Shown here: in pieces, positions 16,721 to 26,047 of the stretch
Numbering within the stretch: position 1 is the stretch's first letter
Layout: each line of letters begins with the position of its first letter
From: Paenibacillus sp. XY044
GTDB taxonomy: Bacteria > Bacillota > Bacilli > Paenibacillales > Paenibacillaceae
Length of the DNA: 64,000 bases
Assembly: GCF_002257645.1 (NCBI RefSeq)
Contig: NZ_NQMO01000006.1
Location: 1 to 64,000, forward strand
Reading direction: 5' to 3'
Notes under the pieces: generated by a model
The model's database searches: none
The model's input: the letters and a program-made list of their open reading frames with translations, nothing else
What the model was told of the DNA's origin: nothing
Program-made: the position numbers and the translations under genes

Positions 16721-17568
16721 AACGATCAAAGCTGCTGATTACGCCGGTTCTGCTGTGGCTGGCGCTGTTTCTGCTCGTCCCGATGTTGATCGTGGTGGTC
16801 ATGTCTTTGATGAGTCGCGACACACTGGGCAATGTTGTCTTTCATTTTTCGCTGAACGGGTATAAAACCTTTTTCGATTCCCTGTATCTCGGTATTTATT
16901 GGGATACGCTGGTGCTGTCGGTGGTGACGACCCTCGTATGCCTGTTGGTCAGCTACCCGCTCGCTTATTTTATTGCTAATGCGTCTCCGAAGGTTCAAAC
17001 CTGGGGACTTGTGCTGATTACGATTCCGTTCTGGATCAACTTCCTGATCCGGACGTACGCCTGGGTGCTGCTGCTGCGCACGCAGGGTGTGGTGAACACG
17101 CTGCTGATCCATTTTGGATGGATTCAGGAGCCGCTGCAGATGCTGTATACCAAAGGCGCAGTGCTGCTGGGGATGGTCTACAACTTCATTCCCTTCATGG
17201 TGCTGCCGATTTACGTCGCGCTGGAGCAGATGGACAAGCGGCTGCTGGATGCGGCCAGCGACCTGGGGGCTACCCGCTGGAAGGCGTTCCGTCATATTAC
17301 GCTGCCGCAGAGCAAGTCCGGCGTCATGACCGGATGCGTCCTGGTCTACGTATCCACGACAGGAATGTTCGTCGTCACGGACATTCTCGGCGGAGCCAAG
17401 TCGACGATGATCAGCAACATTATCCAGCAGCAGTACCTGGGGGCGCGCAACTGGCCATTCGGCTCGGCGCTGTCCGTGATTTTCGTGATCACGTCCCTCA
17501 TTCTGATCCTGCTGTTTAACCGGGCGATGCAGTCCCGGGCGGACCGTGCGAAGGAGGGGAGAGCATGA
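16717..17568 (+). CDS. potB: Spermidine/putrescine ABC transporter, permease PotB
   Basis: A 283-residue inner-membrane permease with six membrane segments. The EAA loop that docks on PotA is visible (DAASDLGATRWKAFRHITLPQSKSG). It overlaps potA and potC by four bases each, so the operon is translationally coupled, and forms the channel together with PotC. Confidence 0.94.
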   Translation: MKRSKLLITPVLLWLALFLLVPMLIVVVMSLMSRDTLGNVVFHFSLNGYKTFFDSLYLGIYWDTLVLSVVTTLVCLLVSYPLAYFIANASPKVQTWGLVLITIPFWINFLIRTYAWVLLLRTQGVVNTLLIHFGWIQEPLQMLYTKGAVLLGMVYNFIPFMVLPIYVALEQMDKRLLDAASDLGATRWKAFRHITLPQSKSGVMTGCVLVYVSTTGMFVVTDILGGAKSTMISNIIQQQYLGARNWPFGSALSVIFVITSLILILLFNRAMQSRADRAKEGRA

Positions 17569-18371
17569 AGAAGAAAAGTCACCCCCTGCTGGGGATTCAT
17601 TCCTTGCTGATGATGATTTTTATTTATGTGCCGATCCTGCTGATCATTATCTATTCATTTAACAACACGAGGCTCAGCGGGGACTGGGAAGGATTTACGT
17701 TCGACTGGTACGTCTCGCTGATGACCGACGACCACGTGCTTGAAGCGCTCATGAACAGCTTGACCGTCGGGATCATTTCCACGATCGTGGCGACGCTGCT
17801 CGGAACGGTCGGCGCCTTGTCCCTGCGGGGGCTTGGGCGGCGATGGAAGGGCAGCATGAACGGACTCATGTACCTGCCCGTAATTATTCCCGACATCATC
17901 ATGGGGCTGTCGCTGCTGGTGCTGTTCAACCAGATGCATGTTCCGCTGGGTAAAGCGACGGTCATCATCGCTCACATCACGTTCAGCATGTCGTACGTCT
18001 ATGTCGTCGTGACAGCCCGCCTGGCGGGAATGGGCAAGCAGCTGGAGGAGGCGGCCGCCGACCTTGGCGCCACCCCTTGGCAGACGTTCCGCCATGTAAC
18101 GTGGCCGCAAATTTTCCCGGGCGTCATCTCGGGAGCGCTAATCGCGTTTACGATGTCGCTGGACGACTTTATGGTCAGCTTCTTCGTAGCGGGGCCAAGC
18201 TCAACCACACTGCCGATCTACATCTACGGCCAGGTGAAACGGGGAATCTCTCCCGAAATTAACGCACTCTGTACGCTGCTGATCGTGGTGAGCGTCGTGC
18301 TGATTTTGTTGGCGCAGTTTTTCCTCAACCGGGGCAAAGGCCAGAAGAAGCATAAAATGCTGCCGATTTAA
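17565..18371 (+). CDS. potC: Spermidine/putrescine ABC transporter, permease PotC
   Basis: A 268-residue permease with six membrane segments and an EAA loop (EAAADLGATPWQTFRHVTWP). The start overlaps the potB stop. It is followed after 144 bases by potD. Confidence 0.94.
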   Translation: MKKKSHPLLGIHSLLMMIFIYVPILLIIIYSFNNTRLSGDWEGFTFDWYVSLMTDDHVLEALMNSLTVGIISTIVATLLGTVGALSLRGLGRRWKGSMNGLMYLPVIIPDIIMGLSLLVLFNQMHVPLGKATVIIAHITFSMSYVYVVVTARLAGMGKQLEEAAADLGATPWQTFRHVTWPQIFPGVISGALIAFTMSLDDFMVSFFVAGPSSTTLPIYIYGQVKRGISPEINALCTLLIVVSVVLILLAQFFLNRGKGQKKHKMLPI

Positions 18372-18515
18372 CGCAGCTTGGACGGTAATCACCGCAGGTG
18401 ATTGCAGGGTTTATCCGGGTATATGGAATAAGAGGTTGTTTTTTTAAATGACATGATATTGAGCTACATGATATGGACTACATGCTATTTGGAGAAAGAG
18501 AGGAGATATGTCACT

Positions 18516-19568
18516 GTGAAAAGAAAGGGTATCGCCGGTCTCGTACTGGCTGGGGCACTCGCCCTCGTGTCGGTTGCATCCCTGGGAGGATGCTCATCAT
18601 CCAAGGAGACGCTTCATATATACAGCTGGGCTGACAATTTTGATGAGCAGGTGCTCAAGGACTTCGAGAGTAAATACAACGTCAAGGTTACGTATGATAA
18701 CTATGCGAATAACGAGGATTTGCTGGCCAAGATCAAGGCGGGCGGCGGCGGATATGATCTGATCCAGCCTTCGGATTACATGGTCCGGACGATGATCGAG
18801 AACAATCTGCTGGAACCGCTGGACAAGAACAACATTCCGAACTTCGAGAACATTCAGGAATCGCTGAAGAATCCCGAGTTTGATCCAGGCAACAAATACT
18901 CGATCGTATACACTTCCGGCGTAACAGGCATCGCGTATAACAAAAAATACGTGAAGGACGAGATCGACAGCTGGGAGGACCTGTGGAACCCGAAATACAA
19001 AGGCAAGGTCCTTCTGCTGGACGACAACCGCGAAGTCATTGGCATGGCCTTGAAGAAACAGGGGCATTCGAACAGCTCCCAGGATGAAGGCGAGATTAAA
19101 TCGGCTGTGGACGACCTGAAGAAGCTTCTGCCGAGCGTTCTTGCTTTTGATACGGATACCATTAAGCAGAAAATGATTCAAGAGGAAGGCTGGATCGGCA
19201 CGGTATGGTCCGGTGACGCTGCTTTTATCGCGAAGGACAATCCGGATGTAGCTTTCGTGGTGCCGAAAGAGGGGGCAACGATCTTCTCGGACAACTACGC
19301 GATCCCGAAAGGGGCCGAGCATAAAGAGCTTGCCGAGAAGTTTATCGACTACATGCTCGATCCGCAGGTCAGCGCGAAGAATTACGAGTCGATCGGATAC
19401 AGCGACCCGAACGCCAAAGCGATGGAGTTCCACAGCGAGGAATACCGGAACAACCATATGATCAACCTTTCCGAAGAAGAGCTGGGCCGGACGGAATGGC
19501 TCGGCGACGTAAAAGATACGCTGCAGCTCTATGACCGCTATTGGACGGAGCTGAAGAGCGGACGGTAG
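18516..19568 (+). CDS. potD: Spermidine/putrescine-binding lipoprotein PotD
   Basis: The extracytoplasmic binding protein of the polyamine importer, 350 residues. It has a lipoprotein signal peptide with lipobox SLGGC, giving a lipidated Cys26. The mature part begins with LHIYSWADNF, typical of PotD/PotF, and carries YDLIQPSDYMV and WSGDAAF. The start is GTG 18516, with AGGAG ten bases before it; the longer open frame has no good ribosome binding site. A strong terminator follows. Confidence 0.94.
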   Translation: MKRKGIAGLVLAGALALVSVASLGGCSSSKETLHIYSWADNFDEQVLKDFESKYNVKVTYDNYANNEDLLAKIKAGGGGYDLIQPSDYMVRTMIENNLLEPLDKNNIPNFENIQESLKNPEFDPGNKYSIVYTSGVTGIAYNKKYVKDEIDSWEDLWNPKYKGKVLLLDDNREVIGMALKKQGHSNSSQDEGEIKSAVDDLKKLLPSVLAFDTDTIKQKMIQEEGWIGTVWSGDAAFIAKDNPDVAFVVPKEGATIFSDNYAIPKGAEHKELAEKFIDYMLDPQVSAKNYESIGYSDPNAKAMEFHSEEYRNNHMINLSEEELGRTEWLGDVKDTLQLYDRYWTELKSGR

Positions 19569-19608
19569 TCATATTGGCCAGTAAATAAATACAGCAGTCC
19601 ATGAAAAT

Positions 19609-19661
19609 CGCTCTGTTTCAAGACCTGAGTTTGTTGAGGTCTGGGACAGGGCGTTTTTTTT
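19609..19661 (+). terminator. Terminator of the pot operon
   Basis: CGCTCTGT...AAGACCT pairs with AGGTCT...ACAGGGCG and is followed by eight T. Confidence 0.9.
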
Positions 19662-19909
19662 GCTGGGTGGCTTATCCGGCTTGCAAGCAGGCAGATCATG
19701 CGTGTGACATGATTCATTCTGACCTTGTACACAGGGAGGACACAAAGGTTACCAGAGTTATACTTTTGGCTGGCGTAAACGACAATACTGTAACCCCGGT
19801 TGTAAACAAATCGGCAGAGGTCTTTTTTATAATAAGGGAGTGGTGAATTTGGGTAATAGATGATATGACTAGCATAAGCAGCAATGTCTGGAGAGGAGAT
19901 TTGATAAGG

Positions 19910-21010
19910 ATGAACAAGCGAATGAAATGGGGAGCCGCGGTGCTGGCCGCAGGCGTATTGATCGGAAATGCCGGTGTGATCGGAGGTTCGCAGGTGTCAG
20001 CCGCCGCCAAGCCGGTCGTGAAGCCAGCTGCGCAGCCGGGAGTGACGCTGAAATATAACGGTAAGGTGCTGTCGCTGCAGGGGAAATTGGTGGATGGAGT
20101 TACCATGATTCCAGTATCCATTCTGCGCGATGCCGCCGGCCTGCCGCTGTCATATAATCCGGGCACCAAGACGTACACCGTTGGATCCGGGGTAACGAAG
20201 CTGAACCTGGAGGTTTCCGATTACGGAGTCAATGCCTACATCAACGGAAGCTATTTAGGGGACAATTCGAACAACTACGAGGGAAAATTGATCGACAGCA
20301 AGCTGTACGTTCCTTTCAAGCTGCTGAACGACTATATGGGCTTCCAGGGCGTGTATAACGCGTCCTCCAAGACATTGAGCCTGTCCCAGCGCCAGATGAA
20401 CCAGGTAACGATTTCGACTGAGCTCATCAAGGCGAGCGACGCCAACGCGACGGTCCTTATCCGTTATCCGCAGCTGAGCGGGCTGGACAACGCGGACGCC
20501 CAGGAAGCGATCAACAAAGTATTTAAAGACAAAGCAGATGCATTCGCTGCAGAAGCCAAGGCTAAAGCGAAAAAGCGCGACGCGAAGGTGGAGCACCCGT
20601 ATGAGTTCGACGGAACATTCCTGGTCACTTACAACCGCCAAGGCGTCCTGAGCATCGTGACGGATTCTTACGAATACACGGGCGGAGCACACGGCATGAC
20701 GGCTCGTGTAGGTTATACGTTCTCGCTTAAGGACGGTAAGCAGCTGACGCTGGACAGCCTGCTGCACAATTCAGCCGACGCCAAGACCAAGCTGGACAAA
20801 CTGCTGAAGCAAAAAGCGACCAAAGACGGCTTCACGGACGGTTTTAACGGGTTGAAAAAGGATGCAGACTTCTATGTGAAGGAAAGCGGCCTGACGATCT
20901 TCTTCCAGCAGTATGAAATCGGACCGTATGCCGCGGGTTTCCCGACGTACACGTTTAACTTCAGCGACCTGCTGCCGAAGGGAACGGATCCGTTCGAAGC
21001 GGCGAAATAA
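19910..21010 (+). CDS. Secreted protein: copper-amine-oxidase-like stalk domain plus DUF4163/DUF3298
   Basis: An exported protein of 366 residues. The signal peptide (about 1-33, ending SAAA) is followed by a stalk domain of the copper amine oxidase N-terminal type (about 45-165; VTLKYNGKVL, MIPVSILRDAAG, YVPFKLLNDYMGFQ). The C-terminal part is a DUF4163/DUF3298 pair (YEYTGGAHGMTARVGYTFSLKDGKQLTLDSLL), also found in the lysozyme-sensing RsiV and in deacetylase PdaC. A cell-wall-associated role is likely; no catalytic residues are recognised. A terminator follows directly. Confidence 0.88.
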   Translation: MNKRMKWGAAVLAAGVLIGNAGVIGGSQVSAAAKPVVKPAAQPGVTLKYNGKVLSLQGKLVDGVTMIPVSILRDAAGLPLSYNPGTKTYTVGSGVTKLNLEVSDYGVNAYINGSYLGDNSNNYEGKLIDSKLYVPFKLLNDYMGFQGVYNASSKTLSLSQRQMNQVTISTELIKASDANATVLIRYPQLSGLDNADAQEAINKVFKDKADAFAAEAKAKAKKRDAKVEHPYEFDGTFLVTYNRQGVLSIVTDSYEYTGGAHGMTARVGYTFSLKDGKQLTLDSLLHNSADAKTKLDKLLKQKATKDGFTDGFNGLKKDADFYVKESGLTIFFQQYEIGPYAAGFPTYTFNFSDLLPKGTDPFEAAK

Positions 21011-21064
21011 AGCCGTTGAAGCAGGCATGTTGATGTAAGTGAAATCAAATTACTTTTAAGTTAT

Positions 21065-21111
21065 AGGCAGCCCTAATTCGGTGTTCAACCGGAGTAAGGC
21101 TGCCTTTTTTA
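21065..21111 (+). terminator. Terminator after the stalk/DUF3298 gene
   Basis: AGGCAGCC...GGCTGCCT followed by TTTTTT. Confidence 0.85.
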
Positions 21112-21161
21112 AGTAGGACGTTTACCCATTGCGCATATAACGTGATTACGGCAAATCCCAT

Positions 21162-21222
21162 AAAAAATCCCCTCCGAGCAAACGGCAATGTGCTTTCTTC
21201 GCACATATCTGCTCAAAGGGGA
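21162..21222 (-). terminator. Terminator of nrdIEF
   Basis: On the minus strand GTCCCC...GAGCA pairs with TGCTC...GGGGA and is followed by TTTTTT. Confidence 0.85.
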
Positions 21223-21259
21223 CCTATCATGGAGCGGAGCTTCTATGGCATGACCGGAT

Positions 21260-22216
21260 TTATACGTCAAACACGAAATCGTCGTCGGATAGAGGCTCTA
21301 TGTTGATTGCACGCACGTACCCGTTACCTTTTTTCGAGAAGAAATCATGCTGCTTGGTGTGGGTGCTGATGCCGTTGAAGACGATCGGGTTGATCGGCTC
21401 TTCCGGGAAGTGCGGCTCGAAGCCAAGGTTCATCAGCGCTTTGTTGGCGTTATAGCGGACATAGGTTTTGACTTCCTCCTGCAATCCGATTGGGCTGTAC
21501 AGATCATCCGTATATTTCACTTCGTTCTGATACAGCGTCTCAAGCAGCTCATACAGCTCGCGGCGCAGCTCTTCCTGCTCCTCGAAGGAGAACTCCTGGA
21601 ACAGCTCCTGGGCCAGCGTGCCGACGTACAGGCCGTGAATGCTCTCGTCGCGGATGATCAGGTCGATGATTTCGCCGCTGCTGGTCATTTTGCCTTGACC
21701 GGCCAGGTAAAGCGGATAGAAGAAGCCGCTGTAGAACAAGTAGCTTTCCAGAAAGACGGAAGCTGCCATCGCCTTGTATAGATCGCGCTTCGTTTGGATG
21801 TTCGCGTACCAAGATTCGATGCTCTTCGCTTTGAACTGCAGCTGCTCGTTTTCTTCCACCCAGCGGAAAATCGCGTCGATCTCCTCCGTCGATGCGAGCG
21901 TGGTGAAAATGCTGCTGTACGATTTGGCGTGGATCTGCTCCATCATCGACATGAAGCCGAGTACGGCTTTGCGCTGCAAGCCTTCCACATGCTCCAAAAT
22001 CTTCGGCATGCCGACGCCGCCCTGCAGCGTATCCAGCAGCGTCAGTCCGCCAAGGACATGCTTGTAGGCGGTGCGCTCTTCATCGGTCATTTTGATCCAG
22101 TCCATTTTATCGTCGGACAGGGGGATCTCGTCGTCGGTCCAAAACTGCATGATATTCTGCTGCCAGAACATGAGCGTAAAATCATCGTCGGGCCGGTTCC
22201 AGTTTACTGCTTTCAT
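21260..22216 (-). CDS. nrdF: Ribonucleotide reductase class Ib, beta subunit
   Basis: The radical-generating small subunit (318 residues) that makes deoxyribonucleotides together with NrdE. The metal ligands are seen in helical motifs MMEQIHAKSYSSIF (with the radical tyrosine) and IIRDESIHGLYVG. The C-terminus (EPLSDDDFVFDV) matches the tail that docks on NrdE. It lies 77 bases after nrdE. NrdI in the same operon suggests a dimanganese-tyrosyl cofactor in vivo, as known for class Ib. Confidence 0.96.
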   Translation of the reverse strand: MKAVNWNRPDDDFTLMFWQQNIMQFWTDDEIPLSDDKMDWIKMTDEERTAYKHVLGGLTLLDTLQGGVGMPKILEHVEGLQRKAVLGFMSMMEQIHAKSYSSIFTTLASTEEIDAIFRWVEENEQLQFKAKSIESWYANIQTKRDLYKAMAASVFLESYLFYSGFFYPLYLAGQGKMTSSGEIIDLIIRDESIHGLYVGTLAQELFQEFSFEEQEELRRELYELLETLYQNEVKYTDDLYSPIGLQEEVKTYVRYNANKALMNLGFEPHFPEEPINPIVFNGISTHTKQHDFFSKKGNGYVRAINIEPLSDDDFVFDV

Positions 22217-22293
22217 CAGACCATTGCTCCTTTTATAGAAGAAGGCGAGAGGGGTTGTTCAAGCCCCGCCATCGCCTTGCGTAATATTCGAAT

Positions 22294-24378
22294 TTAGACG
22301 GCGCAGCTTGTGCACTCTTCGATGGACAACTTCTTCGTCCGGGTGTAGTACAGCGATTTCAGCCCCTTCTGGGCAGCGTAAATATAGAAACGGGACAATT
22401 CCCGGGTCGATACGGTGCTGTTGACGTGCAGCACGGTCGAGATGCCCTGGTCCACGTGCTGCTGGATTTCCGCGATCATGTCAATCAGGCGGAACTGGTC
22501 GATATTGTAGGCCGATTTATAGTACCACTGCGTCTCGGCGCTGAGGAACGGCATCGGGTAATACGTCGTCGAGTTGGCGTAGGTGCGCGTTTCGATATGC
22601 TCGACGATCGGCATGACGCTGGACGTCGCGTTCTGGATGTACGAGATGCTCTGCGTCGGCGCGATGGCCAGACGGTAGGCATGGTACAAGCCGTGCTTCT
22701 GCACGAGCGCTTTGAGCTGCGCCCAGTCCTCAGGGGACGGGATCTCGATGCCTTCAAACAACTGTTTCACGCGTTCCGATTGCGGACGGAAGTCCTTTTC
22801 GAGATAACGGTGGAAATAAGTGCCCTTCGCATACTCGGACTTGCCAAAATCCCGGAAGGTTTCGCCGCGTTCGCGTGCGATTTCCATGCTCTGCTCCAGC
22901 GAGTAGTAGTTCATCATCATGAAAAAGGTGCTCGCAAACTCGCGCGCTTCGGCGCTTTCATATGCGATTTTGTTCTTGGCCAGGTAACCGTTCAGATTCA
23001 TGGCTCCGAGGCCTACGGAGTGAAGCTCCTTGTTGGCGCGGCTTACGCCCGGCGCATTCTCCACGCGGGAAAGGTCGCTGACGACGGTTAGCGCCTCGAT
23101 GCCGACGCGGACCGATTCCTTGATTTTGCCCTGCTCCATCACATTCACGATATTCAGCGAGGCCAGGTTGCAGCTGATGTCCCGGCGGATGACGTCGTCG
23201 ATGCCGTAGTCGTTAATTTCCGAGGTCTCCTGCAGCTGGAAAATTTCCGTGCACAGATTGGACATTTTGATCTGGCCGATGTCCTTCAGCGCATGCACCT
23301 TGTTTGCGTTCGATTTGTTCACGATGTACGGATAACCGGACTCGAGCTGGATCGAGGCGATTTTCGTCAGCATGTCGCGGGCGCTCATGACGGTTTTCTT
23401 CGTCACCTGGTCATTGGCGAGCAGCTCGTCGTACATTTCGTCCATGTCCAGGTCGTCCAGATGCTTGCCGTAGGCTTTGTACACCGAGTAAGGGCCAAAG
23501 GCCACAAGCGGCTTGTTCTGGGCGGCGAGCTCGTAGAATTTGTTCGGCACGATCAACCCGATCGACAGCGTCTTGATGCGCAGCTTCTCGTCGGCGTTGA
23601 TTTTCTTCGAATCGAGGAACTCGATGACGTCCCAGCCGAAAATGTTGTAGTATCCGGCGCCAGAGCCTTTGCGCTGGCCCATTTGGTCGGCATAGGAGAA
23701 TGCGTCCTCCATCAGCTTCAGCACCGGCATGATGCCTTTGGCCGCTCCGGCCACGCCTTTGATCGGTTCGCCGCGCCCACGCAGCTTGGACAAATTGACG
23801 GCGACGCCGCCGCCGATTTTGGACAGCTGCATGCAGGTGCCGAGCACGTAGTTGATCGAGTTCAGCGAATCGTCCATTTCCAGCAGGAAGCAGGAGACCA
23901 GCTCGCCGCGGCGGCTTTTGCCGGCATTGAGGAAGGTCGGGGTCGCAGGCTGCAGGCGCTGCTCGATCATGGCTTCGGCGATGCGGAGCGCTCTATCGAT
24001 GTTCCCTTCGCCCAGATACAGCGCCACGATGGCAACGCGGTCCGGGTACTGCTCCAGGTACTGCTTCTTGTCATTGGTTCTCATCGCATAGTCCTTGTAG
24101 AACTTCGAGATCGCCATGTAGGACTGGAATTGGAAGTCGCTGCTTGCCGTGAGGTTAAACACGGACTCGACTTCGTCGTAGGTATAATGTTCAAACACGT
24201 TCTCGTAGTAATCGTTGCTGATGAGGTAATCCAGCTTCTCGCGCAGAGAGCCGAAATTCATCGTATCGCGCTCCACTTCCTCCATAAAGGCGGCAACCGC
24301 TTCTTGGTCCTTTGCCAGCAGGAAGTAACCGTCCGCCCCGCGCTGCATAATTTCGTTGTTCAGTTCAATATGCTTCAA
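22294..24378 (-). CDS. nrdE: Ribonucleotide reductase class Ib, alpha subunit
   Basis: The catalytic large subunit, 694 residues. Active-site features are RGELVSCFLLEMDDSLNSI (first thiol), NLCTEIFQL (radical cysteine region with Asn and Glu), and a C-terminal cysteine pair ECTSCAV that is re-reduced by a thioredoxin-like partner. There is no N-terminal ATP cone, as in NrdE. The start is a TTG at 24378 inside the end of nrdI, nine bases after AAGGAGAGGG; the much longer open frame is not used. No nrdH is seen nearby. Confidence 0.95.
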   Translation of the reverse strand: MKHIELNNEIMQRGADGYFLLAKDQEAVAAFMEEVERDTMNFGSLREKLDYLISNDYYENVFEHYTYDEVESVFNLTASSDFQFQSYMAISKFYKDYAMRTNDKKQYLEQYPDRVAIVALYLGEGNIDRALRIAEAMIEQRLQPATPTFLNAGKSRRGELVSCFLLEMDDSLNSINYVLGTCMQLSKIGGGVAVNLSKLRGRGEPIKGVAGAAKGIMPVLKLMEDAFSYADQMGQRKGSGAGYYNIFGWDVIEFLDSKKINADEKLRIKTLSIGLIVPNKFYELAAQNKPLVAFGPYSVYKAYGKHLDDLDMDEMYDELLANDQVTKKTVMSARDMLTKIASIQLESGYPYIVNKSNANKVHALKDIGQIKMSNLCTEIFQLQETSEINDYGIDDVIRRDISCNLASLNIVNVMEQGKIKESVRVGIEALTVVSDLSRVENAPGVSRANKELHSVGLGAMNLNGYLAKNKIAYESAEAREFASTFFMMMNYYSLEQSMEIARERGETFRDFGKSEYAKGTYFHRYLEKDFRPQSERVKQLFEGIEIPSPEDWAQLKALVQKHGLYHAYRLAIAPTQSISYIQNATSSVMPIVEHIETRTYANSTTYYPMPFLSAETQWYYKSAYNIDQFRLIDMIAEIQQHVDQGISTVLHVNSTVSTRELSRFYIYAAQKGLKSLYYTRTKKLSIEECTSCAV

Positions 24379-24724
24379 TGCTCCGCACCCTCTCCTTGAA
24401 AATTTCCGTATCCCGCATCGTTCCCGAAAGCTCGAACTTGGTGATGACCGGCACATGGTACATCTCCGAAATCGTATCCGCGCTTTTGGCAAAACGAGGC
24501 CCCCAGTTCCGGTTGCCGCTGGCCGATACGCCGCGAAGCATGCGATTGTTCTTCGACAGGAAGTTTGACACTTTCTCGGGCACCTGTCCGAAACCTGTTG
24601 TATACGTAACGAGCACGTAAGGCTCATTAACCTGTTCTTGTTCTTCGATCGGCATGGCTCTCATGTTCAGCTTGTTGATAAAGCGTCTGACGTTGCCGGT
24701 CTTGGAATCATAGACGATAAGCAT
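24365..24724 (-). CDS. nrdI: Class Ib ribonucleotide reductase activating flavodoxin NrdI
   Basis: A flavodoxin-like protein of 119 residues that supplies oxidant for assembling the NrdF dimanganese centre. The FMN-binding features are DSKTGNVRRF, VTYTTGFGQVP and SASGNRNWG. It overlaps the TTG start of nrdE by 14 bases, so the two are translationally coupled. It is the first gene of the operon, behind a leader with NrdR boxes. Confidence 0.94.
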   Translation of the reverse strand: MLIVYDSKTGNVRRFINKLNMRAMPIEEQEQVNEPYVLVTYTTGFGQVPEKVSNFLSKNNRMLRGVSASGNRNWGPRFAKSADTISEMYHVPVITKFELSGTMRDTEIFKERVRSIEAY

Positions 24725-24773
24725 GATCCATCACTCCTGAATATGTTCTCTGCCGCGGTCACGGGCGCAAAAT

Positions 24774-24796
24774 AACACCGGATTTACCGGTGTTTT
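24774..24796 (-). other. Hairpin in the nrd leader
   Basis: AACACCGG/CCGGTGTT with a five-base loop lies between the nrd promoter and nrdI; on the minus strand it is followed only by ATTTTG, so it is a weak terminator or an mRNA-stability hairpin. Confidence 0.5.
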
Positions 24797-24808
24797 GAGG
24801 AAAATGCT

Positions 24809-24894
24809 GCAATATATACTATGCCGTTAAAATCAATATGTAGATGATATGTAGTGGGTATTAGAATAATACATCAATATATTGATGTGGTCAA
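24809..24894 (-). promoter_or_regulatory. nrdIEF promoter with NrdR boxes
   Basis: On the minus strand TTGACC (24889-24894) and TATTAT (24866-24871) have a 17-base spacer. That spacer contains most of the palindrome ACATCAATATATTGATGT (24871-24888), a very good NrdR box. A second, weaker box GCAATATATACTATGC lies downstream at 24809-24824. NrdR is the dATP-sensing repressor of such operons. Confidence 0.8.
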
Positions 24895-24952
24895 GCCTAT
24901 CAAGAATCATGATCTGTGAGAACGCTCGCACCCCGCGCAGCGCCTCGGAAAA

Positions 24953-25018
24953 CAAAAAAACAGGGAGCCTCCCGGCGATCCGTAAGCGGATCGATTCGGG
25001 AAATTCCCTGTTTTTCTT
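24953..25018. terminator. Bidirectional terminator beyond clpP
   Basis: AACAGGGA...TCCCTGTT stem with inner GATCCG/CGGATC pairing, flanked by an A run on the left and a T run on the right. On the minus strand it ends clpP. Confidence 0.85.
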
Positions 25019-25039
25019 TGGTACAAAAGCTATGTGTAT

Positions 25040-25636
25040 TTACACGCCTTGGATCGAAGTGCTTTCCAGAACTTTATCGATCAGTCCATATTCCTGCGCT
25101 TCAGCTGCGCTCATGAAGTAGTCACGGTCGGTGTCTTTCTCGATGCGCTCCAGCGGCTGTCCGGTACGTTCGGACAGGATGCGGTTCAAGGTATCGCGCA
25201 TTTTCAAAATGCGGCGGGCGCGGATTTCGATATCCGTTGCCTGGCCTTGCGCACCGCCGAGCGGCTGGTGGATCATGATCTCGCTGTTCGGCAGGCCGAA
25301 GCGTTTGCCCTTGGCGCCGGCGTTCAGCAGGAACGCGCCCATGGAAGCGGCCAGACCTACGCAGATCGTGGACACGTCCGGTTTGATGAACTGCATTGTA
25401 TCGAAAATCGCCATGCCGGCCGTGATGGATCCGCCGGGGCTGTTAATGTACAAATGGATGTCTTTCTCCGGATCTTCGGCTGCGAGGAACAGCAGCTGGG
25501 CGATGATAGAATTGGCGACCACGTCATTGACTTCGGTGCCCAGAAAAATGATGCGGTCTTTCAGCAAACGGGAATAGATGTCGTAAGCCCGTTCACCGCG
25601 GTTGCTTTGTTCGACGACCATAGGAATATAACTCAC
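25040..25636 (-). CDS. clpP: ATP-dependent Clp protease proteolytic subunit
   Basis: The barrel-forming serine protease of the Clp system, 198 residues. From the chosen start the catalytic triad falls at S98 (GLAASMGAF), H123 (EIMIHQPLGG) and D172 (DTDRDYFM), the canonical positions, which supports GTG 25636 as the start; it also has AAGGGAGG eight bases upstream. The Gly-rich oxyanion motif INSPGGSITAG is present. It degrades regulators and damaged proteins with ClpC/ClpX/ClpE. A CtsR box covers its promoter. Confidence 0.97.
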   Translation of the reverse strand: MSYIPMVVEQSNRGERAYDIYSRLLKDRIIFLGTEVNDVVANSIIAQLLFLAAEDPEKDIHLYINSPGGSITAGMAIFDTMQFIKPDVSTICVGLAASMGAFLLNAGAKGKRFGLPNSEIMIHQPLGGAQGQATDIEIRARRILKMRDTLNRILSERTGQPLERIEKDTDRDYFMSAAEAQEYGLIDKVLESTSIQGV

Positions 25637-25702
25637 GTGGAAAACCTCCCTTAATTGGCTCAAAATAGGTCATTCTATACATACTGTTACCGTATTAACC
25701 AC

Positions 25703-25742
25703 ATGATAAACAATTTCAAACAAAAAGTCAAAGAAAGTCAAA
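25703..25742 (-). promoter_or_regulatory. clpP promoter with CtsR operator
   Basis: On the minus strand TTGACT (25726-25731) and TATCAT (25703-25708) have a 17-base spacer. The direct heptad repeat AGTCAAAGAAAGTCAAA (25726-25742, plus strand) fits the CtsR consensus and covers the -35 box, so heat-shock repression by CtsR is expected. Confidence 0.88.
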
Positions 25743-25750
25743 CTCAGTGC

Positions 25751-25776
25751 AAAAAAAATAGCCATCTGATTGGCTG
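25751..25776 (-). terminator. Terminator of tRNA-Arg
   Basis: On the minus strand AGCCA/TGGCT is followed by ATTTTTTTT, about 65 bases beyond the tRNA. Confidence 0.8.
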
Positions 25777-25841
25777 TGGTGTCTTTGGTTAAAGACATAA
25801 CGTAGAACGCTTGCCGTTCTCCGTTCTTCTATTGAATAAAA

Positions 25842-25916
25842 TGGCGCGCCCGCGAGGAATTGAACCTCGATCTCAGGCTTCGGAGGCCTACGTCATATCC
25901 ATTGGACCACGGGCGC
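25842..25916 (-). tRNA. tRNA-Arg (anticodon CCG)
   Basis: A 75-base cloverleaf. The acceptor stem is GCGCCCG/CGGGCGC, the anticodon loop CTCCGAA gives anticodon CCG, which reads CGG, the T-arm GGTTCAATTCC is present, and CCA is encoded. It has its own promoter and terminator. Confidence 0.96.
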
Positions 25917-25936
25917 AAAATTCAATAGCAAAAGTT

Positions 25937-25965
25937 ATTATATGATAGCTTGCCTCAAAATGCAA
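25937..25965 (-). promoter_or_regulatory. Promoter of tRNA-Arg
   Basis: On the minus strand TTGCAT and TATAAT are separated by 17 bases, about 20 bases before the mature tRNA 5' end. Confidence 0.85.
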
Positions 25966-26047
25966 GTACTAAGCTATTTATTTTTTTTAAACCAGGTAAA
26001 TGCTGTATAAGCGGAAAGGAGGAGGTGAATTATAGTCAGTGGACTAC

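Noticed and set aside
23293..24399. 368-codon plus-strand frame opposite nrdE
   Set aside because: Shadow of nrdE, rich in His and Val, with no start signal.
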